64,000 nt of DNA from Mixophyes australis. Taxonomy: Eukaryota > Chordata > Amphibia > Anura > Limnodynastidae. The stretch covers positions 14,212,434 to 14,276,433 of the forward strand of contig JAVHZZ010000008.1 of the NCBI GenBank assembly GCA_036250195.1. Direction: 5' to 3'. A model generated the notes under the pieces. The model saw only the letters and a program-made list of their open reading frames with translations, was not told the origin of the DNA and made no database searches. Shown piece by piece: positions 12,580 through 23,710 of this stretch. Both the position numbers and the translations under genes were made by a program. Positions within the stretch are counted from its first letter, which is position 1. Every line of letters starts with the position of its first letter.

Positions 12580-13050
12580 CTTGCCTACTCTCCCGGAATA
12601 TTTGGGGGACTCCCAAATTCCATCGGGTACCAAAATTGTGCAATTCGTGGGGAATTGTGCAGTGGCGGATCGGCCCCCCTACCAGGGGCTTGCTGCCAAC
12701 AGCTGCACACTGTGCAGGTCCGTTCAGCAGTGACAGTATGCTGCCCGGCTGCTCTGATTGTGTTTTAAACACAATCAGAGCAGCGGGACAGCACACTTTC
12801 ACTGCTGAACGGACCTGCATATACTGTGCAGCCGCCGGCAGCCTTAGAACACAGAAAGGGGGTGGGGCCTAAATCCCCCCCCCCCCCCCTAAAATCGCCC
12901 CGGGTAGGGCAAATGTCTGGGTCCACCCCTGGAATTGTGTCATTTTGGCCGCGACAATATAATGATTTTGGCATGGGCCAAAATGACGTGACTTGCCCCA
13001 CCCTGTCCCCTAACGCCCTCCCACCACACCCCCTCCCCCCAGGATCCCTT
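12580..13050. repeat. GC-rich dispersed repeat, interrupted by a hAT MITE
   Basis: Begins 'catacttgcctactctcccg' and resumes after 12931 with 'tcattttggccgcgac' and 'ccaaaatgacgtgac'. It is the same family as 10196-10331. The insertion at 12660-12931 separates the halves. Confidence 0.7.
12660..12931. mobile_element. 272-bp hAT-type MITE with perfect 8-bp duplication and long hairpin
   Basis: The ends are CAGTGGCGGATC and GGTCCACCCCTG (inverted, imperfect). The flanks GAATTGTG at 12652-12659 and 12932-12939 are a perfect 8-bp target duplication. Around 12775 the interior folds on itself: 'gctctgattgtgttt' pairs with 'aaacacaatcagagc', and the arms extend outward through 'gcaggtccgttcagcagtga' and its complement. 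Confidence 0.93.
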
Positions 13051-13206
13051 TAATAAATAGACCCCTAGATCCCAAAGCAAAAATACCGTTCAGGCTCTTC
13101 GCATTGATATTTGTGTAATGCTGTAAAACTGATTGCAGCAGAGGTTTCATGTATAAAAAAAAAGCAATGCATGCAAAATTTTTGTTTCAGAAAAGTTTCA
13201 TTCTTA

Positions 13207-13773
13207 TGGGCACATTTATCAAGCATCGGCAAAACTGAAAAATAGTTATCAATCCTTATCGCATGGATAAGGATTGATCTATTTCTCAAATTTATGAAAA
13301 ATGGATCACAGAAACAGCAGTTCCGAAAAACTGTGATAAAAAAAAATCATACTTACCCCCCTCTTCAGAAGCGCTGTCTTAGGATCTCCTACTGGTAATC
13401 TTCGTTCCTCTTCTTCCTTCAATTGTGCATGTGCAGTTCCCTGCAATTCTGCGAGCAGTGAGTGACAGGGAGGGATCATGTGATCCCTCCACACTTGCGC
13501 TGTCCAGCTCTGCTCTTCGGAGCAGAGCTGACAGCATTGGATTTTTTCATTTCTGATAATGTACGCCAGCTTCAGCTTGTTAGATTGCGGCCAGAGCAGT
13601 CACCATACTGTTGAATGGTGACTGCTCGCAAAAACGAAGAGGAGTGCAAAGCAGCAGATATCCATGATATCTGCTGCGATGCACCTTTAATAAATTTGCG
13701 GAGGACACATCGGGACCTGATTTCCACGATAAGTGCACGATAGTGCCCTACCGTGCTTTCTTAATATGCCCCT
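13207..13773. mobile_element. MITE-like element with eroded inverted ends
   Basis: The left end 'gggcacatttatcaagcatc' and right end 'gtgctttcttaatatgcccc' are approximate reverse complements. Internal 'atccttatcgcatggataag' forms a local hairpin. Non-coding. The boundaries are inferred from the ends only. Confidence 0.55.
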
Positions 13774-14814
13774 AAATACTAAAACCCTTCCGCAGGACTC
13801 CACAGTTTACGAGAAACTCACCCCACCTCCTCCAGACTTTGTATTCTAACAGCTAATGGGTTGAGGGGGTGGAGGGCAGCGTTCAGTACAAAAACAATCA
13901 AAGCAATTTGGACGCCAATTTGAGTCGGAGTTCACCTTTAAGTTCTGATGTCGGAGCCTGAACAGTTCCAGCATCAGAGGCTTTAACACTTCATATTTCT
14001 AGCTGTAAATACGGTGATAGCAGAGGTGATCTTTTTTGACCAGCACAGAACATTGTGGTGGAAACAGCTGTAACTCACCTCTAGAGAGCTTCACCTAATG
14101 AAGATTTATTGTGCAGTGACATTTTGGAGACGAGTTAACAGATCGGCTTTTTCTGTACATGTAAAAGCTGAGAGCAGCGCCCATCGCTGGTGCGGAGATA
14201 GTAGTTTTGTCGAGGTTAGGAATAAGAGGACGGGCGCCCCTATGATCAGCGGTCCTGTAATAATGGGCTGTAGAATTTTTCCTCTATTGTTATTGTGTTT
14301 AGAGATCAGGTCACTGGTTACAATGTGTTTACGCATAATTCCCACCATGCATATTTCATTCCTCTGAAGCTCTCCACTGACTTTAATGAAAAATTCACAA
14401 TGTGTGGTACAATGTGGTACAGGCTTTAGAGGCACTGGTCACAGATCGACAGAACATTCTGGATGCTGTTTGCTGGAGATGATGGGACTTGTAGTTCTAC
14501 GACAGCTTTTCGTAGAACGGGTTTAATTTTGTCCTGATTACGTGATTCTAAATGTTGGGAGGTATTAATATGTAATCATTGACATCAATCCCTGCCCCAT
14601 TGGAGATTACAGACCAATTTCCCTACCAGAGACACACACACCAGGGTCCAGAAGCCAGTTAAGCTACCAGTATGGTAGTGGACTGTGCCAGCAAACCAGA
14701 GAACCCAGAGGAAACATATGCAGACTTGGTCAGAATCTAAGCCATAATCCCAGCGCAGTCAGGACGCTGTTCCTTTGTAATGAATGTCAGTCCCATTCTG
14801 TGTATTGTGTATGT
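13774..14814. other. no recognised feature
   Basis: The overlapping ORFs at 14098-14367 (plus) and 14106-14435 (minus) show no domain that I recognise. Probable intron sequence. Confidence 0.35.
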
Positions 14815-15310
14815 CATACTTGCCAACTCTCCCTGAATGTCAGGGAGACTCCCTGAAATAGGGTTGATCTCCCTCACTCCCTGAAGAGTCTGGCATTCTC
14901 TCTGATGCTGAGCCAGTACAAGACGTGGTTGGCTTCACCATCTGTGGCATGATGACACACAGTTCAGAAATTGTGTCCTATGTCCATGTATTGATGCCTA
15001 TGGAGGTGGCCATTTTCACGGAGACCAAGATTTAAGACTGACAGGTAAGACAACATGACTTCAGTAATGAAGACAGAAATGTAAATGACACTTCAGTCTC
15101 TAGAGATTCATTAGCTGCTTTTCTTTAACGCTTAGTTGCCTACTCTCCCGGAATGTCTCACGCATTTCTGGGAGATATCCCACGCTCCAAGGAGAGCAGG
15201 GCAACCTCCCGGTTCTCCCCCCGCAATAGATAAGTGGCCCGGGCGTGGCTTAATGGCGCAAATATCGCGTCATCTTAGTCCTCTGCTGTAATTGGCCAAA
15301 ATTGCCACCA
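14815..15310 (+). repeat. composite dispersed repeat, upstream arm of an inverted pair
   Basis: Starts 'catacttgccaactctccct', passes through 'tctgatgctgagccagtaca' and 'ggtggccattttcacggaga', and ends in the GC-rich module 'tgcctactctcccggaatgt'. The same order is found reversed at 19785-20342, so these are two copies of one element about 500-550 bp long, in opposite orientation. Confidence 0.88.
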
Positions 15311-15607
15311 TTCACAACTTGCACTTCTTGCGTGACACGTTGGCACGGTAACATCATTGATCTTTGTTCCCTCTTCCTACAAGGAACAGGTAGCAGGAAC
15401 CAGCCTTTCAGACAATACCTGTCATGTTACTCCCTGTTGGGGGTGAGCGTCTAGTTGGGGTGGCTGAACTCAGTCAGCTGTGATCACTTCTGTCACATGA
15501 CAGCCGTCGTGGGGGGAGCCACCTCCGGTTGTGCCACAAGGTACATGACCTGTGTGCACACACCTGTGTCTTATAAAAAATATGCTGTGACTTCACATAG
15601 GTCTTCA

Positions 15608-15890
15608 TGGCACACTTGCCCACTCTCCCGAAATTTCCAGTAGATTCACAAATTCTGAGCAGGTCTCCCAGACTCCCAGGAGAGCAGGCCATTCTCCCGC
15701 ATCCAGCCCACTTCCTAGTGAAGTTGGCGAGATATGGGCCTCCATGAAGAGAGTTGCCCTCTGCGACGCAGTGATACAATTGCAGCATTGCATCGTGGGG
15801 CTAAAATGACACCATTCACTGCGCTGCGTCCCACCCCTCAGTTGCAGTTCACCTCAGAGGGGGCAAAACAAATGTTGGCAACTATGCCTT
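15608..15890. repeat. further GC-rich dispersed repeat fragment
   Basis: Contains 'cacttgcccactctcccg', 'caggtctcccagactcccag' and 'aaaatgacaccattcac', a diverged member of the family at 10196 and 14815. The short ORFs over it are not supported as genes. Confidence 0.65.
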
Positions 15891-16402
15891 ATGGTGGGGT
15901 TAAAGGAAGGGGGTGTCCGCAGATGGGTATAAAATTTGTAGGGTTGGTTAATTTAATATGGGCTTGGGCAGCATTAATTCTGTGCGACACTCATGAATTT
16001 TCGTTTGAGCACATGACATTCATCCACAATGTTTCAGTGTCACCGAGGGTGGGTCTCAAATATGTTTTGTACATTTAAATATATTTAAATACCAAAAAAT
16101 CTTAATTTTTAATCTATTCATTATTCTATACTTTTTCATAATTGGTTTTTATGTTTTTTAGCTGGGTGCAGTTCCTCATATTAACCTTCAGGTGTCACTG
16201 TTGCAATTGCTGTCTATAGAAAGCATAGATTCTGTGGAAACTGTGAACAATCAGTTATAACATGTAACATGGAGCTCAACCTATATATATATATATATGT
16301 ATACATATATATATATATATCTTTAGGGGACAAGATCCATCCCTTTTCCGCTCTCACAACTGCAACAAAGAATCACAGGAACAAATGACAGGGTTTTTTT
16401 CT
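15891..16402. other. no gene; TA/TG microsatellite
   Basis: A (TA)n-rich tract with ATGTATACATATA interruptions lies at 16281-16321. Nothing else recognised. Confidence 0.45.
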
Positions 16403-16613
16403 CACCATCATCATCATCACCATTTATTTATATAGCGCCACTAATTCTGCAGCGCTGTACAGAGAACTCACTCACATCAGTCCCTGCCCCATTGGAGCTT
16501 ACAGTCTAAATTCCCTAACACACATACAGACAGACACACAGATTAGGGTCAATTTGTTAGCAGCTAATTAACCTGCCAGTATGTTTTTGGAGTGTGGGAG
16601 GAAACTGGAGCAC
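16403..16613 (-). mobile_element. SINE, 5'-truncated, minus strand
   Basis: Tail (CATCAT) then 'tttatttatatagcgccac', 'cagtccctgccccattgg' and 'gtatgtttttggagtgtggg', stopping at 'ggaaactggagcac'. The tRNA-like head is absent. 5' truncation is usual for LINE-driven insertion. Confidence 0.9.
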
Positions 16614-17478
16614 ATTACATCACTCTATGGAAGATCTTCTTTGTGAAAACAACCTTTATTTATGCTGCTAAATCTCCCTTCTTTTGTATTCAACAATCTT
16701 GTCTCCAAAACAAGCCATTAACCTCCCAGCACCTCATTTCCCTGCTAGCTGTTTGGGTTCAGTCTCCCAGGCGTTGCTCTCTCTTCGGCACCCCTCGTGA
16801 AGCCTCTGCAGTACTTCAACGCCACTGACACACGACCAAGAACACCAGCGATAATTTATTACTTACAGTTCCCTGTGCCTATATTTGTAACAAAACACTC
16901 CCCAGCCGCGCAGAAAGAGTTTTCCTCTATGCCGTCGAGTAATTGGTGCGAGGACAGTTTGGGGGGACATATTTCTGCCTACCTATTCATGTGTAGGATT
17001 TTGATTCCGTTTAAAATGAATGTTGTAAACCCTGGGTCGAGAAACTAATAGAATTTCTACATTTACCTGCTGATCCACAGCCTCCTGGCTAGATTGGGTG
17101 TCAGCCGGCAGTCAACTTGTGGATTGAAGCAATACTTTTAAACTACAGAATGAAAAACATCCCTTCACCGCTCTCAGAGAAAAGTACAAATTGTATCTCT
17201 GGTGCAGACACGCAGAATGAGAATCCACATGTAGCTCTGTGGGGACAGGAATTATATGTACATCCTCGCCTGTCAGTTTTATCCTTGTGAGATGTAACTG
17301 TCTGCACATTATTTCCATGTAAGTTTGGAAATAAAGGACAATCCTTTAAGGCATTATTGAAAGGAAGAGATCACTTTATATGTCGTAAATGTAAAGCGTC
17401 GAAAATAAAGTTGAGGGTCAATTCCAGTTTAAAACTAGACACAATTACGCAGTGTCGAATCTAAATCAGATTGTTCAC
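16614..17478. other. no recognised feature
   Basis: Moderate complexity with short ORFs only. No known family seen. Confidence 0.35.
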
Positions 17479-17898
17479 CTGTAAGTGTCAGTTTATCAGT
17501 TATGAGCTCATCAGCTGGAGAGAATTAAATACACTGCATGGTTTGAGTGTACAAATAAACTCTGCTTTATTAGTTACAAGTTCCTATCTATATAGCAAAA
17601 ATCACGTATTGCAGAAAACTACGCCCCAAAAGGTTTTAACCACTCATGTTCCCTTCACACAGATGTTAGTATATTCTCTCATTATCCACACTAGAACTCC
17701 CCGGGGGAGGGGGGGGGGACTGGGGAGGGGCTTATCTCCTGTCTGGTATGTCCAAGGTTATAAGCATAGCCTTGCAAATAATGAATTACTCCTACAAAAT
17801 AGGTGCATCTAATTGTATTTAAGCTATAACAGAACAAAATGGCTATAAGGCAACAAGATGGCGTCAGCTTAGCAAAATCACATTTCTCAGCAGTAAAC
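17479..17898 (-). mobile_element. possible solo LTR
   Basis: Read on the minus strand it begins TGTTTACTGC and ends GACACTTACA, the TG...CA pattern of LTRs. It holds a G-rich promoter-like middle (C-run at 17700-17735 on the complement) and an AATAAAGC polyadenylation-type signal at about 17562-17572, roughly 85 bp before the end. No matching target duplication was found and no internal retroelement genes are adjacent. It could also be unrelated unique sequence. Confidence 0.35.
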
Positions 17899-19322
17899 AT
17901 AATAACATTCCATGAGATTGTAGCTGGTGGTTTTGCAGATGTGAGTCACTGGAATCTCAGTTATGGACTTGAATAAATTGTGACACGAGGCTTCTTCATT
18001 TAATTTCATCTCTGACCCCTGAGGACATTGAGGACCATATGTCAGGTCCTAAAAGTGGTGAAAACCAAGTTCATGTAGAAATAAAATTACTGTAAGTGCC
18101 AGTGACTATATGCAGCATTTTCGGTATGAGCATGATAAGATGGCAGTACTGCAGTGTGATAGTTATCCTCTTCCGCTTCCCATGCTCAGTGGCAGTCAGA
18201 GGAGCATAAAAATGTAACAGCAAGTGATAAGCCTAAATCTGACAGAGGCAGAAGAGAGTAAATGTGCTCAGAGAGACACACCATTACTAAAAACATTGCA
18301 TGCAAAAAAGAAGCAATGCTTGTGCCAGTGGTAATGAAGTGGTGTTGATGCATCCTCACCCAACTTACTAAAAAATGTAATAGTTGGCAAACACTTATCA
18401 GAAAGGCAGCTGCCAGTCATCAGGCACATAAAGTATCAAAAAATAACCTGTAACACCAACCACCTCCAGGAAGTCAAACTGCCCAATACTGCCCCCTCAA
18501 CCTGAAAAATTCACCATATTATTTACTAGTTGCTAACAGTTGAGCAAAATTGCAAGCAATGCAAGACTGATGAATAACCAAGAATATTACACAAGAGATT
18601 TTAAGACAAAAGACACTGTATTCATATTGCTCAGAATCCTAAGGGTAAAATAGAGATAGTTTGTTCCACAGTAAAAATAACAAAAAGGCAGATCTTCTAC
18701 TGATAAGAAAGACCGAGTTCTGTGCAAAATAATTTAATCCAGCATAATTTAATGTAAGAAGATTGAACAGATCCTTAGAAAAAATTAGTCATTATTACTG
18801 CATGATTCAATATTGAAATATGTTTTAACCTAGCAAGTAGTCAAGTGTATATACATAGGTAACAAATATCTGTAATATTATATGATTTATTTTCAATTAT
18901 TTTTTTCCATGGAATTCAAGGCTTCTTTCCACGTAAACAGTAAAACATTAATTAGAAAATAAAACATAGGTATTCCTCCTGTGTTAATAAGCAAACGTCT
19001 GAAACTAATCCCCTTCCTACAATGTAGTTTATTGGTTGCAAACATTTGGAACAAACATTATGATCCTGATTTAGAGTTGAACATGAAGATGCTTTGTTTG
19101 CCTTTGAGCAGAGAAGTGTTCACATTTGTTCCAGGTCTGAATTTTCAGTTTTTCCAACTTTTAGCTTCGTCTTTCTTTGATAACAGTTTCCATTGTTCTC
19201 TTGTCGACTTTCCCACCTTCCGTACTGCAGTGTGATTGTCTCCAGGGATAATGGGACCATGTGCTGATATTAACTGGCAGATCTCTATACCCAGATCTCA
19301 TTCCATTCTCTTTGTCTTGCAG
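17899..19322. other. probable intron upstream of st6galnac3 exon
   Basis: AT-rich, no repeat recognised. It ends in the pyrimidine tract and CAG acceptor used by the exon at 19323. Confidence 0.5.
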
Positions 19323-19430
19323 TGTTCAGTCGGGGTCATATCTCAGTACCGGTTGGTTCACGCTGATCCTCGCAATGGACGCCTGTGAAGGGATCCACGC
19401 CTATGGCGTGATAAATGACACATATTGCAA
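19323..19430 (+). CDS. st6galnac3: st6galnac3 penultimate coding exon (sialylmotif S)
   Basis: Internal 108-bp exon of an alpha-N-acetylgalactosaminide alpha-2,6-sialyltransferase, a type II Golgi enzyme that transfers sialic acid from CMP-sialic acid onto GalNAc of sialylated O-glycans and gangliosides. It is preceded by a pyrimidine-rich tract and CAG at 19320-19322 and followed by the donor GTAAGG at 19431. The first base completes an upstream codon; 35 codons follow and the last two bases (AA) join G of the next exon to give Lys. The translation contains LSTGWFTLILAMDACEGIHA followed by YGVINDTYC, which is the sialylmotif S region. ILAMDAC and INDTYC match my knowledge of ST6GALNAC3 better than the ST6GALNAC5 paralogue. 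NDT is a potential N-glycosylation site. The exons carrying the transmembrane anchor and sialylmotif L are not in the window, so they must lie beyond position 1. Confidence 0.93.
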
Positions 19431-20465
19431 GTAAGGTCATTGGGGGTTACTTGTATCCATTATTCTTAAAGACTGTAAATGTTTTCATATACAGTGTGTG
19501 AAATATATAATTACCCACCGGGATAAAGGAGTAAGGACTCTAGAGAATAACTGTAGCGTTAAAGTAAGTGTGTGGCTGCTCGGCAAAGTGTATCACTGGG
19601 CATAAGGACTATTAGATCTCTAGCTTAACATACATCAGTAGTTCTCTAGCCCAATACACATCTTAAACTAAACATATAGGTTTCCCTCTAGCTGCAACGG
19701 GCAGCCATATTATGGCCCCTAGGGGAAGTAACTAGGTTTCAGGAAGCCCAGGTTAATGGTTGTTATGTCATTGGTGCGTTAAAGCATACTTGCCAACTTT
19801 TCCTCGTTGGCTTCAGGAAGATTCCTGGGGAAGTGGGCGTGCGGGGGCGGGGCTTGACAAATGGCATCATTTTGACCCCTAACATCACACAATATTTGCA
19901 GCATTAAGCCACGCCCCTTATCTATTGCGGGGGCAAGAACCAGGAGGTTGCCCTGCTCTCCCGGGAGCCCCCCCAGAAATGCAGAAGTCTCCCAGACATT
20001 CCGGGAGAGTAGGCAACTATGCGCTAAAGACAAGCAGCTAATGAATCTCTAGAGACTGAAGTGTCTTTTACATTTCTGTCTCCATTACTGAAGTCATGTT
20101 GTCTGATCTGTCAGTCTTTGATTAAATCTTGGTCTCCATGAAAATGGCCACCTCCATAGGCATCAATACATGGACTTAGGACACAATTTCTGAACTGTGT
20201 CATCATGCCACAGATGGCGAAGCCAACCACGTCTTGTACTGGCTCAGCATCAGGGAGAATGCCAGACTCTTCAGGGAGTGAGGGAGATCACCCCTATTTT
20301 AGGGAGTCTCCCTGACATTCAGGGAGAGTTGGCAAGTATGGGCTAAAGGTGGCCATGAGTGGGGAAAAAATGTGAGCTTACTCTTGGTCCAAAGAATTTT
20401 TTTTTACGGTCTGCTAAACTTAAGTAACTGAAAAATTGCTAACCCCCGTATTTTGCTATTTTCAG
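19431..20465 (+). other. st6galnac3 last intron, half occupied by an inverted repeat copy
   Basis: GT...AG intron of 1,035 bp between the two st6galnac3 exons. Positions 19785-20342 are a dispersed repeat that is the reverse complement of 14815-15310 upstream of the exon. The remainder shows no recognised element. Confidence 0.85.
19785..20342 (-). repeat. composite dispersed repeat, intronic arm of an inverted pair
   Basis: Reverse-complement copy of 14815-15310. Shared words include 'ggtctccatgaaaatggcca' and 'gccaaccacgtcttgtactg' (matching the upstream copy read backwards), ending 'gagttggcaagtatg'. It fills over half of the last st6galnac3 intron. Confidence 0.88.
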
Positions 20466-20652
20466 GACCAACAGCTTCCGGAGAGTTCCTTATCATTACT
20501 ACGAACCGGGAAGATATGAATGTGACGAATATATCCTACATGAAAATGCTCCGTACGGCGGACATCGATTTATCACTGAGAAACGAGTGTTTGCCAAGTG
20601 GGCAAAGTTGCACAATATAACATTCACCAACCCGGACTGGTCAATGCCTTGA
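20466..20652 (+). CDS. st6galnac3: st6galnac3 terminal coding exon with stop codon
   Basis: Last coding exon, starting after TTTTCAG (AG at 20464-20465) and ending in TGA at 20650-20652. The first G completes the split Lys codon, then 61 codons follow. The reading shows RRVPYHYYEPGRYECDEYIL, which holds sialylmotif III (HYY), and later GGHRFITEKRVFAKWAK, which holds motif VS with its His and Glu spaced as in the family. HNIT is a potential glycosylation site. The protein ends PDWSMP. The phase fits the exon at 19323-19430 exactly and there are no internal stops or frameshifts, so this is a live gene end, not a pseudogene. Together the two exons give 97 residues of an enzyme usually about 300 residues long. 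The family assignment is confident; choosing member 3 over its paralogues rests on recalled sequence similarity. Confidence 0.94.
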
Positions 20653-22955
20653 AGCAATGGAGCCATCAAAGGTCTATCAAGAAACATTTAGAGCCTCAAT
20701 ACAAGATGACTATTACTCAACAGAATTCAGAGGCCGTACACACTGTACAGCCCGTGCACTTTATGCAACAGGGGTTAGGTTTAAAGTGACGTTTTCTCAT
20801 TATCAGAAGTTGATATTTGGATTTATCCGGCTGTGGGCGTACGAGTGACAAGTGAAGGGTGCATTTGGTGCAGTGTGAATTGGTTTGTATCAGTTTATCT
20901 ATAAACACATGCAAATATATTTTTCCACTGTAATGAAATTACAGAGACGGCCAAAGCCGTCTATGTACATGCCTCCTAAATGTCCTGAATTGCAAATCTA
21001 GACAGAGATAGTGTTTCAGCCAAAAGTGGGTGTTTTGGGGAGGATCTGGGTGGGTTTTGGGTGGATCGAAAGGGGGAGGGGCTTATATTGTCCCGATTCT
21101 GCGTGTCTCAATGTTGGGAGTTATGAAGAGCCTTTAGACAAGCTAGAATAATTGTCATTGTCTGCTCCTTTGGCTTAATTAATGTCCGTATAAAGTCTCT
21201 GGCTAATCAAAGAAATGCCAGGCACTGAAGCAATGCATGATGGGACAGGTAGTTCTTTCATAAATGAATCCTCTAGAGACTAGAGAGAAAAGAAGGTTGA
21301 AACATGCTTCAGCCTCAGAAAATACGGAGCATCATTCCTGCCATATGTGGTTTATAGACGACTAAAGGACAAAGAAAAAAATAATAACGGCCCTCGGTTT
21401 GGGTGGTTTAGGATTTTCATTCAAGTCTATATCTTGAAACAAAACCAGAGAAAAACAAGCCCGCGCTCGGTATATCCCATACTGTATGTGGTACCAGCTG
21501 CGTGGCAATATAAATGCCCATATATGTATACAAAAGAAAAAGACAGTTGTCAGTGCTTATCCTTCACACTGCATATCTGTGTGTGTCTAGCAAAATGAAA
21601 ACGAGGTATTAGTTCATATTTTGATCAAAAGATTTAAGCCTGCACCCCAGCGTCAATGGAACATTAGGTGAAAAGCTATCACTTTAGACAGTCCCTAGTT
21701 ACCTCTTTTACATTACTGTTGGGTGCACACATCACCCCCTTTATGAGCAGAACTGTGTGAAGTGGGACTTACCTCTAGAGTGTCAGGACAAAGTCTTGAC
21801 TGTGCAGGGCAGTCTCCTAAAATCGGGACTGTCTGATCAGAATCGGGACAGTTGGTCATCAGTCTCTCTCACCTGTTCTTGCAGCTTTGACTACTTCTTG
21901 CTGTTGTTTTAAGCACAGTAGTGCTTCTCTGGATCCTGGAAAGGTACAAATCACGTCCTGGAAAGCCTAGCAACGAGTTAACACTTCAAGCCTCCTTCGC
22001 CCCAACCAGCCCCAACATTAAATCAGTAGCATTTACATTTATTAAATAGGACTTTTTCCCCCCAACCAGCCTGACATTAAAATCAGAGCATTCATACGTG
22101 CTATAAACATTATTGTGGCAGGCTACATTGATCAGCAAGTGTCTGTCCAGTTTCTTCCCTTGTATGGAGCAATGCTGTCCAGTGCACCATCCATAAATAG
22201 ACATCACCAGGTTAGATGTAATCATACTTCCCGTCTTTGTCGGTCAATAGGGTCGTAGCTAAACCCCTGGGAGCATGCCTATAGCTTAAGCTGCCCTTAA
22301 CCTCCTCCAAACACACATTTATTGGGGCACGGCATAAGTTCACCAGGTGGACAGGACATATCTTCTAATGTTCCAAACGGCGGGGTAAAGATTTCCGCAG
22401 GCAGAACAGAACACCTAACTCGGGACGTTTGGGAGGTATGTGCAGCGGATCTTGTGCTTCTTCTCCACGTTTTACTGTATTTTAAAATGATATCAATCAA
22501 CCTATTGAGTCAGAGTTCCAGCCAAAGTATTGCTGCTCAGGTACTAGAGTGCTCATCTGAGGAGCCCCTGTAATTCAGCTGACCCTATACTCATGCCAAG
22601 TGTGTCTACTTGTAAACCCCCCTTGGCTCACAGATCACGTACACTGTTGTAATAAACCAATACTGTGAACGAATACTTGACATAATTATGCTTTAAATGA
22701 CGTTCTTCTTTGTAGACATTCAATCGAGATTAAAAAAACATTTGTATTGCTGTTTTTTTTATGAAGCATGGGAAAAGGATGACATAAGCAAGTACTTTTA
22801 TAACTATATATTTTTTTAGTTCAGCTGTTTGTAGCGAGCGATTCATTTTATACATATCTACTTCATATACACAATACCTCTTAGTGCTGAGCACATAATG
22901 TCGTCTGTTCCAAGTGTTACATATCTGTATATGTATGTATATACAGTGTACGCAA

Positions 22956-22956
<1 letters not shown>

Positions 22957-23007
<51 letters not shown>
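22957..23007. repeat. (TA)n microsatellite
   Basis: About 25 uninterrupted TA units within the probable 3' UTR. Confidence 0.97.
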
Positions 23008-23011
<4 letters not shown>

Positions 23012-23210
23012 GTGAATTTACTGTACAGTGTGCATTTGACACATATTGATTTTCGGAACGTATCAATTAATTACCATGTTGAATGAATTTACACTTTTTC
23101 TTGCCATGTTGGGCTGAATATGTATGTATTATTTAGTAATTGTTTGTTTTACTATATTGTATACATTCTTTGAGAACACTCATGAAACATTTTTGTATTA
23201 CAGTTACATA

Positions 23211-23216
23211 AATAAA
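23211..23216 (+). terminator. candidate polyadenylation signal of st6galnac3
   Basis: AATAAA in the context 'cataaataaactttttt', followed 25-45 bases later by a T/GT-rich stretch (tgtttacttttatttgtc), which is the expected layout of a vertebrate cleavage site. A second AATAAA at 22651-22656 is an alternative. Confidence 0.45.
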
Positions 23217-23347
23217 CTTTTTTGAAATACCGAGGGAAATGTTTACTTTTATTTGTCTTAATCATAAACAAGATTCAAGTATAACTTTTTTTTTTAAAGT
23301 AAACTTGATGATAATGTGGTATATACTGATATGGTCACCAAACGCCT

Positions 23348-23572
23348 TCTTCTACAGTCACTGTGAGGAGTGCTGCTAGATGAGACGTGAAATTTCATAC
23401 ACCAAACATAATAACTGAGCTCATTCTACAGACACTGTGAGGAACATTGCTATACAACGTAATGAGGGGAATGTCAGACACAGACATGATAACTGAGCAT
23501 CTTGTTCTACAGACACTGTAAGGAGCACTGCTACACAAGGTAATGAGGGGGGGGGGGGGAATGTCAAGCTGG
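23348..23572. repeat. three diverged tandem units of about 75-85 bp
   Basis: 'ctacagtcactgtgaggag', 'ctacagacactgtgaggaa' and 'ctacagacactgtaaggag' start three successive units at about 23352, 23426 and 23511. Each is followed by 'gctaNacnaNgtaatgagg'-like sequence. The third unit carries a G-run. Confidence 0.75.
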
Positions 23573-23710
23573 CCTCAGTGTCATCTCTTGTCCACTAAAT
23601 ATTTACTGGAGAATACCGCACTGTTGCAATGTGTTTAGTTATATCTTAGATCTACCCAAACATTAAAGCAGGTACAACGAAAGCATGGCGTATTACCTCT
23701 ATGAGATCAT

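Larger units (their letters stand above)
20653..23230 (+). other. probable st6galnac3 3' UTR
   Basis: Sequence between the stop codon and the best polyadenylation signal. It has no coding potential that I can support. Positions 20944-21120 and 21785-21865 look like pieces of a dispersed repeat (related words around 'gtcctgaatt' and 'atcgggac'). A (TA)n tract sits at 22957-23007. The stretch after it is AT-rich and non-repetitive, as is common near 3' ends. The extent is inferred; an earlier signal at 22651 (AATAAA) could also be used. Confidence 0.45.

Noticed and set aside
22898..23086. 62-residue ORF with Ile-Tyr repeats
   Set aside because: It is only a translated (TA)n microsatellite.
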